In this document: one piece after another, positions 1 to 8,867 of the stretch
Layout of the letters: each line of letters opens with the position of its first letter
How positions within the stretch are numbered: position 1 is the stretch's first letter
Source: Neolewinella xylanilytica
Lineage (GTDB): Bacteria > Bacteroidota > Bacteroidia > Chitinophagales > Saprospiraceae
Length of the DNA: 64,000 nucleotides
Direction of reading: 5' to 3'
Assembly (NCBI RefSeq): GCF_002934605.1
Contig: NZ_PTJC01000006.1
Location: forward strand, 186,001-250,000
The notes under the pieces: model-generated
Told to the model about the DNA's origin: nothing
The model's input: the letters and a program-made list of their open reading frames with translations, nothing else
Databases searched by the model: none
Made by a program: the position numbers and the translations under genes

Positions 1-58
1 CCGGTTTACCGGCTTCGTCGTATTTCCAAGTATCTACGTCCTGTTGGTCGAGTGGCAT
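1..58 (-). CDS. N-terminus of a gene running off the left edge
   Basis: An ATG at 58 opens a minus-strand frame reading MPLDQQDVDTWKYDEAGKP with no stop before the window edge. It lies 26 nt after the stop of the dehydrogenase gene on the same strand. A TACCTTCG box sits exactly 4 nt before the ATG, the arrangement seen at many other starts in this window, which is the main reason for calling it. The product cannot be identified from 19 residues. Confidence 0.45.
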   Translation of the reverse strand, partial: MPLDQQDVDTWKYDEAGKP

Positions 59-62
59 GGCG

Positions 63-70
63 CGAAGGTA
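63..70 (-). promoter_or_regulatory. -7 box 4 nt before the ATG at 58
   Basis: On the minus strand the sequence is TACCTTCG, one mismatch from the Bacteroidota -7 consensus TAnnTTTG. It is separated from the ATG by CGCC only, so the transcript would be leaderless or nearly so. Confidence 0.4.
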
Positions 71-84
71 CTATCCAGCAAGGT

Positions 85-945
85 TTAGAGAAGATAATCC
101 CGCACGGCCTCTTCACTGTAGTCCCATAGCCGACCAGCCAGCTGTTCGTTGCAGGCGGTGGGAGAGGGTTTGACGAGGCACTGAGAAGGGTTGAAATACC
201 GGCCGCTCACCTCCCGGACTTCCGGACTGGAGGCCAGGTACACGCTCGTATCGGCGCCCCGCTTCGGAGTCCGGGCGAAGGGTTTGTAGAGCGACCAGAT
301 GGTCTTGGTCAGTAGTTTTCCGTGCTTATTCGCCAGGGAAGTGCCGACTACGCCCGGGTGAAGGCAGTTGGTGGTGAGCTCCGTGCCGTGGCGGCGATCG
401 AGCTCTTTCGTAAAGAGGACATTGGCCAGTTTGCTCTGGGCGTAAGCCTTTCCGCCGTCGTAGGCCTGGGCCCCTCTCTCGCCGCGCAGATTGCCGAAAT
501 CGATGCCGGCCTTTGCGTGCAGGGCACTGGAAACGTTGATGACCCGCGTGCAGAGGTTACTACACTGCATGGCGGGAAGCAAGTTGAGGGTAAGCAGGAA
601 ATGCCCGAGATGGTTGACGCCGAACTGCAGTTCGTAGCCATCCTGGGTAAGGGTCAACTTGTCACTGTAGACGCCCGCGTTGTTGATCAGCACGTCCAAG
701 CGGGGATGTTCGGCCAGAAACAATTCGGAAGCGGCCCGGACGCTGGACAGGTCGGCCAGGTCGAGAGGAATGGTGTCGATAAGCTCGTTGCCCGTCTGCC
801 GTACCAATTCGTCGGCGGTACGCTGGGCTTTCGTCTCATCGCGGCAGGCCAGCACCAGGTGATACCCTTTTTCGGCAAGCCGTTCGGCGGTAGCCCGGCC
901 GATGCCGTCGTTGGCGCCTGTGATGAGTACGGTTTTGTCTTGCAT
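85..945 (-). CDS. Short-chain dehydrogenase/reductase, retinol-dehydrogenase-like
   Basis: NAD(P)-dependent oxidoreductase of the SDR superfamily, cytoplasmic, substrate unknown. Visible signatures are the cofactor-binding TGANDGIG (residues 9-16), NNAG (88-91), a catalytic Ser in INVSS (about 139-140) and the active-site YAQSK (Tyr168, Lys172). At 286 aa the length and the C-terminal half resemble retinol dehydrogenase / WW-oxidoreductase-like bacterial SDRs. ATG start at 945. There is no clear operon partner; the ABC genes to the right are divergent. The class is secure and the substrate is not. Confidence 0.9.
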   Translation of the reverse strand: MQDKTVLITGANDGIGRATAERLAEKGYHLVLACRDETKAQRTADELVRQTGNELIDTIPLDLADLSSVRAASELFLAEHPRLDVLINNAGVYSDKLTLTQDGYELQFGVNHLGHFLLTLNLLPAMQCSNLCTRVINVSSALHAKAGIDFGNLRGERGAQAYDGGKAYAQSKLANVLFTKELDRRHGTELTTNCLHPGVVGTSLANKHGKLLTKTIWSLYKPFARTPKRGADTSVYLASSPEVREVSGRYFNPSQCLVKPSPTACNEQLAGRLWDYSEEAVRDYLL

Positions 946-1097
946 AGCTTACTGGGGTAGTAACGCTTGGGAGGGTGGGGGGGTTTTTGGGCGCTCGCTT
1001 TGCTCGCTATAGAGGCTTCACGTAAGCGCTCCTCGCGTTCGCGGTATAGGACTTCGTCGGGAGAGGCTTCGCGGTTCGTGGGGTGGCTTAGGTTGCT

Positions 1098-1105
1098 TAC
1101 TTTTG
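1098..1105 (+). promoter_or_regulatory. -7 box 4 nt before the GTG of the ABC ATPase
   Basis: TACTTTTG is a perfect TAnnTTTG match, followed by GGGC and then the GTG start at 1110. The spacing leaves no room for a leader. It also supports the GTG start. Confidence 0.55.
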
Positions 1106-1109
1106 GGGC

Positions 1110-1763
1110 GTGCTAACTACCCATGATCTGTCGTATCGGTACGGGGCCGGAGCTCCGGAGTTTGCGTTTCCCGATCTCTCGGTGGAAGCGGGGGAGGGGG
1201 CGCTGCTGTTGGGGCCTAGCGGGTCGGGCAAGTCGACCTGGCTACATCTTTTAGCGGGCATACTGTCGCCGCTGACCGGGCGGGTCGAGCTCGATGGGAC
1301 GGTTTACGGAAGTTTGCGGAGCGGCGACCTGGACCGGTTCCGGGGAAGGAATATTGGATTGGTCTTGCAGCGGGCCTATTTCGTAGAAGCCCTGAACGTG
1401 GCGGAGAACCTGGCCCTGGCACGCAAAATGGCCGGACTGCCGCCAGACCGGGCTTTCCTATTATCTGTTCTCGAGAGCCTGGGGATCGGCCGGTATGCTC
1501 AGCGTAAGCCCCGGGAATTGAGCGTGGGAGAGCAGCAACGGGTGACGATCGCCCGCGCCTTAGTGAACCGGCCCAAGCTGATCCTGGCCGATGAACCTAC
1601 CAGTGCGCTGGACGACCCGAATGCCCACCGGGTAAGCCAGCTATTGCGGGAGCGGGCCGCCGAACTCGGGGCCGCCCTGGTGGTGGTCACCCACGACGGC
1701 CGACTACGCACCGACTTCTCCCGGATCGTAGCGATTGAGCCCCTCACCACGCAAAATATCTAG
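1110..1763 (+). CDS. ABC transporter ATP-binding protein, LolD/MacB type
   Basis: ATPase that would power the FtsX-type permease encoded directly downstream. Walker A is GPSGSGKST (35-43), the signature LSVGEQQ is at about 137-143 and Walker B LILADEP at about 157-163. The 217 aa length is normal for the LolD/FtsE/MacB-ATPase group. The start is GTG, supported by the promoter 4 nt upstream. The permease gene begins 2 nt after the stop, so the two are certainly co-transcribed. The exported substrate is unknown. Confidence 0.93.
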   Translation: MLTTHDLSYRYGAGAPEFAFPDLSVEAGEGALLLGPSGSGKSTWLHLLAGILSPLTGRVELDGTVYGSLRSGDLDRFRGRNIGLVLQRAYFVEALNVAENLALARKMAGLPPDRAFLLSVLESLGIGRYAQRKPRELSVGEQQRVTIARALVNRPKLILADEPTSALDDPNAHRVSQLLRERAAELGAALVVVTHDGRLRTDFSRIVAIEPLTTQNI

Positions 1764-1765
1764 CC

Positions 1766-3028
1766 TTGTCTCTATTCGGCTTAGCACTCCGCAACCTTAT
1801 CTACCGCCCCTGGACCACGGCGCTAAGCCTGATCCTGGCGGCCCTGGGTGCCGGGCTGATCAGTTTGATCCTGCTCCTGAGCTGGCAACTGGAACAGCAG
1901 TTCGACCGGAACCTGGCGGGAATCGACCTGGTTGTCGGGGCGAAGGGGAGCCCGTTGCAGCTCATGATGTCGAGCATGTACCACATTAGTTCGCCGACGG
2001 GCAACGTGCCGCTGGCCGGGGTCAAGCCCTTTCTAAATCCGGAGCATCCCTACATCGAGCTGGCGGTGCCCCTTTCCCTCGGCGATAGCTACCGGGGAAG
2101 ACGGATCGTCGGTACGCGTCCGCAGTTTCTGGAGCTTTACGGTGCCGGGGTGGCGACGGGGGAGCTTTGGTCCGCGCCCCTGGACGTGGTAGCCGGGGCG
2201 ACGGCAGCGCGGGAGCTGGGCCTCCGGGTAGGGGATACCTTCCAAAGTAGCCACGGCCTGGTCGAGGACGACGACCTGACCCACCGGGACGCGGCGCCCT
2301 TTACCGTTACGGGCATCCTGGCTCCCACCGGAACCGTAGCCGACCTCGTGCTGCTCACCCCGACCGAAAGCCTGTGGGCGGTTCACGATACGCACGAGCA
2401 CGCGGAGGAGGGTGAGGGAGCCGATCACGACCACGGGGAAGAAAGCGAGTACGACGTAACCGCACCATTGACGGCCTACGACGACGAATCGATCACCTCC
2501 GTGATGCTTAAGTTCAAGGGGACGAGCGTAGTCGGGTTGAATATGCAGCGAAGCATCAACGAGAATACGGAGATGCAGGCCGTTACCCCGAGCATTCAGT
2601 TGACCGAGTTGTACTCGACAGTGGGGCAGGGGGAGGAAGTACTCCGGCAGCTGGGTTACGTAGTGGTGGTGGTGAGCATACTGAGCATCTTCATCGGACT
2701 TTATAGTTCGCTGGATCGTCGGCGGGGCGAACTGGCCCTGCTTCGGACCCTGGGTGCCGGGCCGGGTAAACTGTTCGGGCTGCTGCTGCTGGAAGGAACG
2801 ATCACCGCCGTGGTCGGAGCCATGCTGGGGCTGCTGGCCAGTCACCTCGGGCTACTCCTGGTAGCGAGATACTTTTCCCGGGCTTACCGATATGATTTTC
2901 AGTCCTTCATCTTCCTACCCGGGGAGGTTTACCTGCTGATCGGTGCGGTCGTGGTAGGAGCCCTCGCCGCGACCATCCCCGCCCTGCGTGCCGCCCGCAC
3001 CGACGTACACCGTACCCTTAGCGGGTGA
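1766..3028 (+). CDS. ABC transporter permease, FtsX/MacB family, with His/Asp/Glu-rich loop
   Basis: Inner-membrane subunit partnered with the upstream ATPase. The 420 aa protein has one N-terminal membrane segment (about 18-40), a large extracytoplasmic domain (MacB-type) and three C-terminal segments in the FtsX region (about 292-410). The periplasmic domain contains an unusual run at 207-230 with six His and many Asp/Glu residues, which suggests metal binding but does not prove it. The start is TTG at 1766, 2 nt after the ATPase stop; no in-frame ATG lies near. No periplasmic adaptor or outer-membrane channel gene is next to it. It ends 3 nt from the convergent GMC gene. Confidence 0.88.
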   Translation: MSLFGLALRNLIYRPWTTALSLILAALGAGLISLILLLSWQLEQQFDRNLAGIDLVVGAKGSPLQLMMSSMYHISSPTGNVPLAGVKPFLNPEHPYIELAVPLSLGDSYRGRRIVGTRPQFLELYGAGVATGELWSAPLDVVAGATAARELGLRVGDTFQSSHGLVEDDDLTHRDAAPFTVTGILAPTGTVADLVLLTPTESLWAVHDTHEHAEEGEGADHDHGEESEYDVTAPLTAYDDESITSVMLKFKGTSVVGLNMQRSINENTEMQAVTPSIQLTELYSTVGQGEEVLRQLGYVVVVVSILSIFIGLYSSLDRRRGELALLRTLGAGPGKLFGLLLLEGTITAVVGAMLGLLASHLGLLLVARYFSRAYRYDFQSFIFLPGEVYLLIGAVVVGALAATIPALRAARTDVHRTLSG

Positions 3029-3031
3029 GCG

Positions 3032-4744
3032 TTAGATCGTACCGTTCTTCTTCAGTTCCTTGTCCAGGTAGTCCACCGCTCGGGCCGTCATGGCCATATA
3101 CGTTATCGACGGATTTTGGGTGCCGGAGCTGGTCATGAAGCTACCGTCGGTTAGGAAGACGTTGGGGACGGCGTGGACCTGATTCCACTGATTCAGTACA
3201 CTGCTGCGTGGATCGCGGCCCATGCGGGCGGTTCCCATCTCGTGAATACACGCACCCACCGCGGTCGGGCTATTGTAGGTCGTTATATCCTTATAGCCGG
3301 CGGCCTCCATCATTTCGGCGAGGGCGTTCACGCCGTCTTCGCGCAACTTGCGTTCGTTTTCCTTGAGTCCGGCGTCGAAGACGAGGGTGGGAATGCCGTA
3401 CTGGTCGGTTTTGTCCTCGCTGAGGAATACGCGGTTATCGTGGTAGGGCAGCAATTCGCCGAAACAGGTCGCCTGAAAGCGCCAGGGCCCCGGGGTGCTG
3501 ATCGCCTTCTTGAATTCCGGTCCGAGTGGAGCGTTCATGTCCGTGACGCGATCGATGCCCCCCTGGTAGCCGTAGCCGCGCAGGAAGTCCTGGCGGGTTG
3601 CCTCGTTGATGTTCCGGAATCGGGGGATGTAAAAGCCACGATTGGGCTTCCTGCCTTTGTAATACTGATCCTCCATTCCCTCGAAAACGCCCGATCCGCC
3701 CATACCGTAATGGTGGTCCATGAGGTTGTGGCCGAGCTCGCCGCTATCGTTGCCGAGGCCGTCCGGGAAGCGCTCGGATTTGCTGTTGAGCAGAATCGCG
3801 GTGGAGCCGATGGTGCTGGCGTTGCAGAACACTACCTGACTGAAATACTCCCGCGTTTCCTTGGTTTCGGCGTCGATCACGTTCACCCCCGTGACGCGCT
3901 GGGTAGCATCGTCGAAGATTAGCGAATGGACGATGCTGTGGGCCACGATGGTCAGATTGCCGGTTTCCTGGGCAACGGGGATCGTGGAAGACAGGCTGCT
4001 GAAATAGCCGCCGTAGGGGCAGCCGCGCCAGCAGCGATTCCGGGCCTGGCACTGCCCGCGGGTACCGTGGTGCAGTTCGGGGATATACTGGGTGAGGTTG
4101 GCAGTACGGGCCGAGATCACGTTCCGCTCGGGGAAGGTCCGCTCTACCGCCTGCTTGAACTGATCCTCCGCGCAGTTCAGCTGGAAGGGCGGAAGGAACT
4201 CTCCGTCCGGGAGGTGGGAAAGACCGTCCTTGTTCCCCTGGATACCAACGAATTTTTCCACGTAGGAATACCAGGGTTCGATGTCGGCGTAACGGATCGG
4301 CCAGTCGACGGCTACTCCATCTTTAAGGTTGGCCTCGAAGTCCAGGTCGCTCCACCGGTAACACTGCCTGCCCCACATGATGGACCGTCCACCGAGGTGG
4401 TGGCCCCGGATCCAGTCGAAGCGCTGGATTTCGTCGTAGTCGTACTCGTCGTCCTTGACGATCCAGGGTTTATTATCCTCGTTGACCCACCAGTTCAGTC
4501 GGTTCTGCTTGTAGTAATGGGCGACAATTTCCTCGCGGGAGACTTTATTCTGAATCCCCAGGTCCCAGGTATCCAGGTTGGCGGTGGGGTAGTCGCCGTG
4601 CTCTACCATGCGTCCGCGCTCGAGCATCAGTACCCGGTAGCCCTTTTTGCAGAGTTCCATGGCGGCGTAACCCCCGCTGATGCCGGAACCGATAACAATA
4701 GCATCGTAAGTGACCTCGTCGCGGCCCTGGGAGTTAAATTTCAT
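3032..4744 (-). CDS. GMC-family FAD dehydrogenase (gluconate 2-dehydrogenase / FAD-glucose dehydrogenase large-subunit type)
   Basis: Flavin-dependent alcohol or sugar oxidoreductase of 570 aa. FAD is bound by the N-terminal Rossmann motif GSGISGG (19-25), and the GMC C-terminal domain (IHEMGTARMG, then NPSITYMAMT) is complete. Cys232, Cys238 and Cys242 have the C-x5-C-x3-C spacing which, as I recall, ligates a 3Fe-4S cluster in bacterial FAD-glucose dehydrogenase. There is no signal peptide; export may ride on the Tat signal of the small subunit encoded upstream. It is paralogous to the GMC gene at 5473-7194, including an almost identical N-terminus (MKFNSQG). Last gene of the cassette; substrate unknown. 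Confidence 0.9.
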   Translation of the reverse strand: MKFNSQGRDEVTYDAIVIGSGISGGYAAMELCKKGYRVLMLERGRMVEHGDYPTANLDTWDLGIQNKVSREEIVAHYYKQNRLNWWVNEDNKPWIVKDDEYDYDEIQRFDWIRGHHLGGRSIMWGRQCYRWSDLDFEANLKDGVAVDWPIRYADIEPWYSYVEKFVGIQGNKDGLSHLPDGEFLPPFQLNCAEDQFKQAVERTFPERNVISARTANLTQYIPELHHGTRGQCQARNRCWRGCPYGGYFSSLSSTIPVAQETGNLTIVAHSIVHSLIFDDATQRVTGVNVIDAETKETREYFSQVVFCNASTIGSTAILLNSKSERFPDGLGNDSGELGHNLMDHHYGMGGSGVFEGMEDQYYKGRKPNRGFYIPRFRNINEATRQDFLRGYGYQGGIDRVTDMNAPLGPEFKKAISTPGPWRFQATCFGELLPYHDNRVFLSEDKTDQYGIPTLVFDAGLKENERKLREDGVNALAEMMEAAGYKDITTYNSPTAVGACIHEMGTARMGRDPRSSVLNQWNQVHAVPNVFLTDGSFMTSSGTQNPSITYMAMTARAVDYLDKELKKNGTI

Positions 4745-4775
4745 AGATCGAGACTAAGCAGTACACATGAAAAGA

Positions 4776-4821
4776 GGTAGCCCCACCTTCGGAACGAGAG
4801 CGTACGCGTGGTCGGGCTACC
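4776..4821 (-). terminator. Hairpin between the subunit-3 gene and the downstream GMC gene
   Basis: GGTAGCCCCACC (4776-4787) pairs with GGTCGGGCTACC (4810-4821) with one mismatch around a 22-nt loop. On the minus strand the stem is followed by TCTTTTC, so it could act as an attenuating terminator between 4854 and 4744 or as an mRNA-stability hairpin. Confidence 0.45.
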
Positions 4822-4853
4822 CCTTGCTTGAATAAGATTGCCAATACGGGGGG

Positions 4854-5468
4854 CTAAATAGCCCAGGCCTTACCCCCGGTCAGTTCCTGTAGGTCGCCGC
4901 AGGGGATGTACTCCCCCGGTACGGGCAGATAGACAAGTACCTCCGTTCCGATCGGTTCGCTGTTGAACCAGGCCCCGACGATCTGCGACTTGAGGTCGAA
5001 GTAGGTATCCCGGGCGGAGCCATCGACTTCCGGCATTGTATCCCAGTCGGTATCCGGATTTTTGTAGTGGAGGTCCTGGTCCTGTAGGTAGACCAGTGAT
5101 TTTTCCGAATCCATGCCATTGAAGGGACCGGCTTCATCGGCATCCATGCGTTCGCGGAGTGCCGTGAGGCCGTCACGGAACTTCGAGCGCGATTCCTCCG
5201 CGTACACCTGGCCCACCATTTTGTCGATCACCTCGGGTACACCCACGTCGAGGGCGCCCGGAGTATCGGTGGTTGGAATCATGGTGTCGGCCAGTTTCGA
5301 GATGAACTCATACTCTTCTTGCGTGAAAAAGGAAGGTTCGTAGACGGCCTCTCCGGCGGCCACCGCCTCGTCGCGCTTACAGCCGGCTAAGAGGGCGGAG
5401 GCAACGGGACCGCTGACGGCCATCCCGGTGATGTAAGCGGTATACCGCAGTAATTCTCTTCTTTTCAT
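4854..5468 (-). CDS. Gluconate 2-dehydrogenase subunit 3 family protein, Tat/lipoprotein signal
   Basis: Small subunit (204 aa) of the GMC dehydrogenase complex, expected to chaperone or export the flavoprotein. The N-terminus carries a twin arginine (MKRRELLRY), a hydrophobic stretch and a lipobox LLAGC (Cys at about 30), implying Tat export and lipid anchoring. The mature part (FFTQEEYEFISKLADTMIP) is typical of the family. It starts 4 nt after the stop of the upstream GMC gene, and a second GMC gene follows 109 nt downstream, so one subunit 3 may serve two large subunits. Confidence 0.85.
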   Translation of the reverse strand: MKRRELLRYTAYITGMAVSGPVASALLAGCKRDEAVAAGEAVYEPSFFTQEEYEFISKLADTMIPTTDTPGALDVGVPEVIDKMVGQVYAEESRSKFRDGLTALRERMDADEAGPFNGMDSEKSLVYLQDQDLHYKNPDTDWDTMPEVDGSARDTYFDLKSQIVGAWFNSEPIGTEVLVYLPVPGEYIPCGDLQELTGGKAWAI

Positions 5469-5472
5469 CTTC

Positions 5473-7194
5473 TTAGATGTTCATCTTTTTAAGTTCGTTG
5501 ACGGCATGATCGGCGGCCCGGGCCGTAAAGGCCATGTACGTCAGCGAGGGGTTGACGCAGGCGGCGGAGGTCATGAAGGCGCCGTCGGTCATGTAGACGT
5601 TGGGCGCGGCCCAGAGCCGGTTGTATTTATCGACCACGCTGTTACTGGGGCTACTGCCCATACGGGCCATACCCATCTCGTGGATGCCCAGGCCGGGGTA
5701 AGAGTGGGCGTTGTAGGTGCTGACGTCCTTCATTCCGGCCGCTTCGAGCATCTCCGCGGCATCGTTCATCATATCGTCGACCATGGCGTATTCGTTCTCC
5801 CCCCACTTCGCGTTGAAGTTAAGGGTGGGCAAGCCGTCTTTATCAAGCTTGTCTCGGTCGAGCGTCATCCGGTTATTCGTGTCCGGCAAGGTTTCGGCAA
5901 AGGCGGTCAGGCCCATGTTCCACTTTCCGGGACGGATCAGCGCGTCTTTGAGCTCCGGGCCCACCTTTACGTTCATCTCCCGGACCAAGTGGCCCCAGCC
6001 GCCGCGTCCGGCACCACCCTGGTAGCCGAAGCCGCGTAAGTAGTCTTTTTTGCTGTTCCGATCGCCCAGGTTCTGGTAGCGGGGAATGTAGACGCCGTTC
6101 GGTTTGCGGCCCTTTTCGATTTTATCGCCGAAATCATCCGTAACCCCGTTGGCCCCGACGCGGAAATGGTGGTCCATCACGTTACCACCGAGTTCGCCGC
6201 TGGTGTCCATGGTCACGCCTTCCTCATGCTCCGTATTCATGACGATGTAAGAGCTGGGAATGGCCGAAGCGCAGAGGAATACTACCTTGGAATAGGCTTC
6301 GTGGTCCTCACCGGTTTCGGTATCGCGGAAGCGGACACCTTTGGCACGCTTGTTTTCCTTGTCGTAGATCAGGCTATAGACCGAGCTGTTAGGGCGCAGG
6401 GTCATGAGACCGGTTTCCTGTGCTACGGGAATGGTCGATGACACACTGCTGAAGTAACCACCGTAAGGACAACCCCGTATACAGCGGTTGCGGAATTGAC
6501 AGGCGCCGCGGGTGCCCAGGTGAACGCTCGGGTCGTAGGCGGTCAGGTGAGCTACCCGGCCGGCGGTGACCACGCGGCCACCCATGTTCTCGGCAACTCC
6601 CTTTCGCACCTGGTCTTCCACGCAGTTGAGGGGCATCATGGGGAGGAAGTTTCCGTCGGGAAGCTGGGATAGACCGAGTTTTTCCCCGCTAATGCCAGCG
6701 AAGGTTTCCACGTAGGTGTACCAGGGGTCGATATCGGCGTAGCCGACGGGCCAGGGGGTGGCGATTCCGTCGCGGGCATTGGCCTGGAAGTCGAGATCGC
6801 TCCAGCGGTAACTGTGCCGTCCCCACATGATTGAGCGGCCGCCTACGTGATAACCGCGCATCCAGTCGAAGCGCTCCGTCTCCGAATAGGGGTGCTCGCT
6901 GTCTTTTACGAACCAGTGTTTGCTTTGCTGGGATACGGTGTATCCGGTGCGGTTTTGTTTTGGGTAGTGCTCCTGGATTTCCTCCGCGGCAACGCGGCCC
7001 AGGTTCTCAAAGTCCCAAGTATCCAGGTTGGCCGTAGGGTAGTCGCCGTGCTGTACCATCCTGCCCTTTTCCAGGACCAGCGTCTTGAGGCCTTTCTTCG
7101 TCAGCTCCATCGCGGCCCAACCTCCGCTGATGCCGGTTCCGACGACAATGGCGTCGTAGGTGACTTCCTCGTCACCTTGCGAATTGAATTTCAT
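5473..7194 (-). CDS. GMC-family FAD dehydrogenase, paralogue of the 3032-4744 gene
   Basis: 573 aa flavoprotein with GTGISGG (19-25) for FAD and the Cys232/Cys238/Cys242 triad at exactly the positions of its paralogue, consistent with a 3Fe-4S cluster. The C-terminal GMC domain is complete (GIHEMGMARMG, then NPSLTYMAFT). First gene of the three-gene cassette; a likely -7 box TACTTTAC lies at about 7231-7238 on the minus strand. Probably a periplasmic sugar or polyol dehydrogenase whose electrons go to a cytochrome encoded elsewhere. No cytochrome c gene is adjacent. Confidence 0.9.
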   Translation of the reverse strand: MKFNSQGDEEVTYDAIVVGTGISGGWAAMELTKKGLKTLVLEKGRMVQHGDYPTANLDTWDFENLGRVAAEEIQEHYPKQNRTGYTVSQQSKHWFVKDSEHPYSETERFDWMRGYHVGGRSIMWGRHSYRWSDLDFQANARDGIATPWPVGYADIDPWYTYVETFAGISGEKLGLSQLPDGNFLPMMPLNCVEDQVRKGVAENMGGRVVTAGRVAHLTAYDPSVHLGTRGACQFRNRCIRGCPYGGYFSSVSSTIPVAQETGLMTLRPNSSVYSLIYDKENKRAKGVRFRDTETGEDHEAYSKVVFLCASAIPSSYIVMNTEHEEGVTMDTSGELGGNVMDHHFRVGANGVTDDFGDKIEKGRKPNGVYIPRYQNLGDRNSKKDYLRGFGYQGGAGRGGWGHLVREMNVKVGPELKDALIRPGKWNMGLTAFAETLPDTNNRMTLDRDKLDKDGLPTLNFNAKWGENEYAMVDDMMNDAAEMLEAAGMKDVSTYNAHSYPGLGIHEMGMARMGSSPSNSVVDKYNRLWAAPNVYMTDGAFMTSAACVNPSLTYMAFTARAADHAVNELKKMNI

Positions 7195-7361
7195 ATGATC
7201 GATTTGTTCGTTCCCCGATTAAGGGGGAGGTAAAGTAACAATAATGTTGCGGCATAGATGTGTTCCACGCACTCTTTTCCGGGTCAACCTACAGACCTAC
7301 CGATAAATTATAGGGTTGGGGCGCGCCCCACGTAGGAGAAAGGCTACCGGAGTGAATAGCC

Positions 7362-8717
7362 TTAAGCGGGATTTACCCACGAGAACAACACTTGCCACCA
7401 TTTCTTCCGGGGCGCTTCGGGAAATGCCGCTTCGGGCAATTCGGCAAGGAGGTCGACTGACCGCGATCTGACCGACCGGATGGGCGGAGCGACGAGGGTA
7501 GCCAGCGGCTCGGTGAATTTAGGGATCCGCGTATCGTAGGGTTGGTAGGTTTTCACCTCGTAATAGGTGAATAGCTCCCCGACGGTTAAGGAATCCGCCT
7601 GTCCCCGGTCGCTCCACACTACCAGCCGGTCCACGGGAAGGCCGTGGCGCTGGGCCAACTGGAGGGCGGTGCTATCGCCATCCCACACGGGAATCTCCCG
7701 CCGGACGTAGTGGCGGTCGCCATCCAGTTCGCCATCGCCCGCAAGCGGGTGGGTCCAGGGTAGGTAGATCGCGTGTTCCGGAGTGCTCGCGGGATGGGTC
7801 TCGAGATAGGTGCGCATCGCCGGCATGACCCGGGAGGGCAACTGCAGGGAATGCCCGCCGCGGAGCCCGGGCAAGTACCCCCGCAGGTACTGGGGATTCA
7901 TTTCGATGACGACCTCGGGGCGTAAGCCGGTCACCTGCGCCACCCGGTAGAGGCTTAGCTTACGGTCGACGATGATCCGTTCCGTCACCTGCTCGTCCAG
8001 GGGCAGCTTGGTGGCATCCAGTCCATAGTCGTTGTGGTAGGTCATCAGGAATACCGCGGCGATAAAGTTGGGAACGTAGTGCCGGGTTTCACGGGGGAGA
8101 TAGCGCCGGAGCGTCCAGTAATTCCGGCTTCCCGAGCGGCGGATGGCCCGGTTGACGTTTCCGGGGCCGGAGTTGTAGGCGGCCAGTGCCAGGGCCCAGT
8201 CGTCGTACCGTTCGTATTGCATCCGGAGGTATTCGAGCCCGGCCGCGCATCCCAGCCAGGGGTCGAGGCGCTCGTCCAACTCCCCGTTGACGATGAGTCC
8301 GAGTTCCCGGGCCGTACCCGGCATCAACTGCCAGAGCCCGCCGGCCCCTACCGGACTGACGGCCCACGACCGCAGGGCACTTTCCACCACGCTCAGGTGC
8401 TTTAACTCCAGGGGTAGGCCGGCCGCTTGCAGCTGTTCCTCGAAGATCGGGTAAAAGCGTGCCGAACGCCCCAGTACGCGGCCGCTGGAAATGGGCCAGT
8501 TGCGGATGTAGTTGACGACGCGTTGAAATACCGCGTCGTCTACCTGGTATTCGAGCAGCGAGCCATCAAATTCCTTTAGCCGTCGTTCGACTTCCTCCCG
8601 GCTCAGTTCCATGATCTGGCGGGCATAGCGCTCGGCTTCGGCCTGCGAAAGGGGGGCTTCCGCCGCCAGGGGCAGGCTGAGTAGGCTGGAAAGGAAGAGG
8701 AGGTAAACGAATTTCAA
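7362..8717 (-). CDS. MltD-like membrane-bound lytic transglycosylase with LysM-like region
   Basis: Periplasmic murein lytic transglycosylase cleaving the MurNAc-GlcNAc bond. It has a signal peptide (1-19) and an SLT domain with catalytic Glu112 in LSVVESALRSWAVS, then GGLWQLMPGTA and AYNSGPGNV (181-188). A LysM-like segment starts near 266 (LSLYRVAQVTGLRPEVVIEMNP). The protein has 451 aa. The start codon is TTG at 8717; no in-frame ATG occurs before the SLT domain, and this TTG opens directly onto the signal peptide. Monocistronic. Confidence 0.9.
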   Translation of the reverse strand: MKFVYLLFLSSLLSLPLAAEAPLSQAEAERYARQIMELSREEVERRLKEFDGSLLEYQVDDAVFQRVVNYIRNWPISSGRVLGRSARFYPIFEEQLQAAGLPLELKHLSVVESALRSWAVSPVGAGGLWQLMPGTARELGLIVNGELDERLDPWLGCAAGLEYLRMQYERYDDWALALAAYNSGPGNVNRAIRRSGSRNYWTLRRYLPRETRHYVPNFIAAVFLMTYHNDYGLDATKLPLDEQVTERIIVDRKLSLYRVAQVTGLRPEVVIEMNPQYLRGYLPGLRGGHSLQLPSRVMPAMRTYLETHPASTPEHAIYLPWTHPLAGDGELDGDRHYVRREIPVWDGDSTALQLAQRHGLPVDRLVVWSDRGQADSLTVGELFTYYEVKTYQPYDTRIPKFTEPLATLVAPPIRSVRSRSVDLLAELPEAAFPEAPRKKWWQVLFSWVNPA

Positions 8718-8867
8718 AAGCAGGAGGTCAAATAAGTTGTGGGGTAGGAGGACAAGATAGCAAGAATACCAAAACAGACCACCCGGAACGGTTGGGCCGC
8801 CGAACGGGCTACGTACTGAACAACTTTATGGGGTCTTTTAGTACGGGGCGTGCTTTCATTGGCGGGT

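Noticed and set aside
322-960. Plus-strand ORF of 212 aa opposite the SDR gene
   Set aside because: Entirely antisense to a gene with full SDR motifs; its translation has no domain and is a shadow of the GC-rich opposite strand.
4854-7194. Cytochrome c subunit of the GMC cassette
   Set aside because: No CxxCH haem motif was seen in any gene of the cassette or its neighbours.
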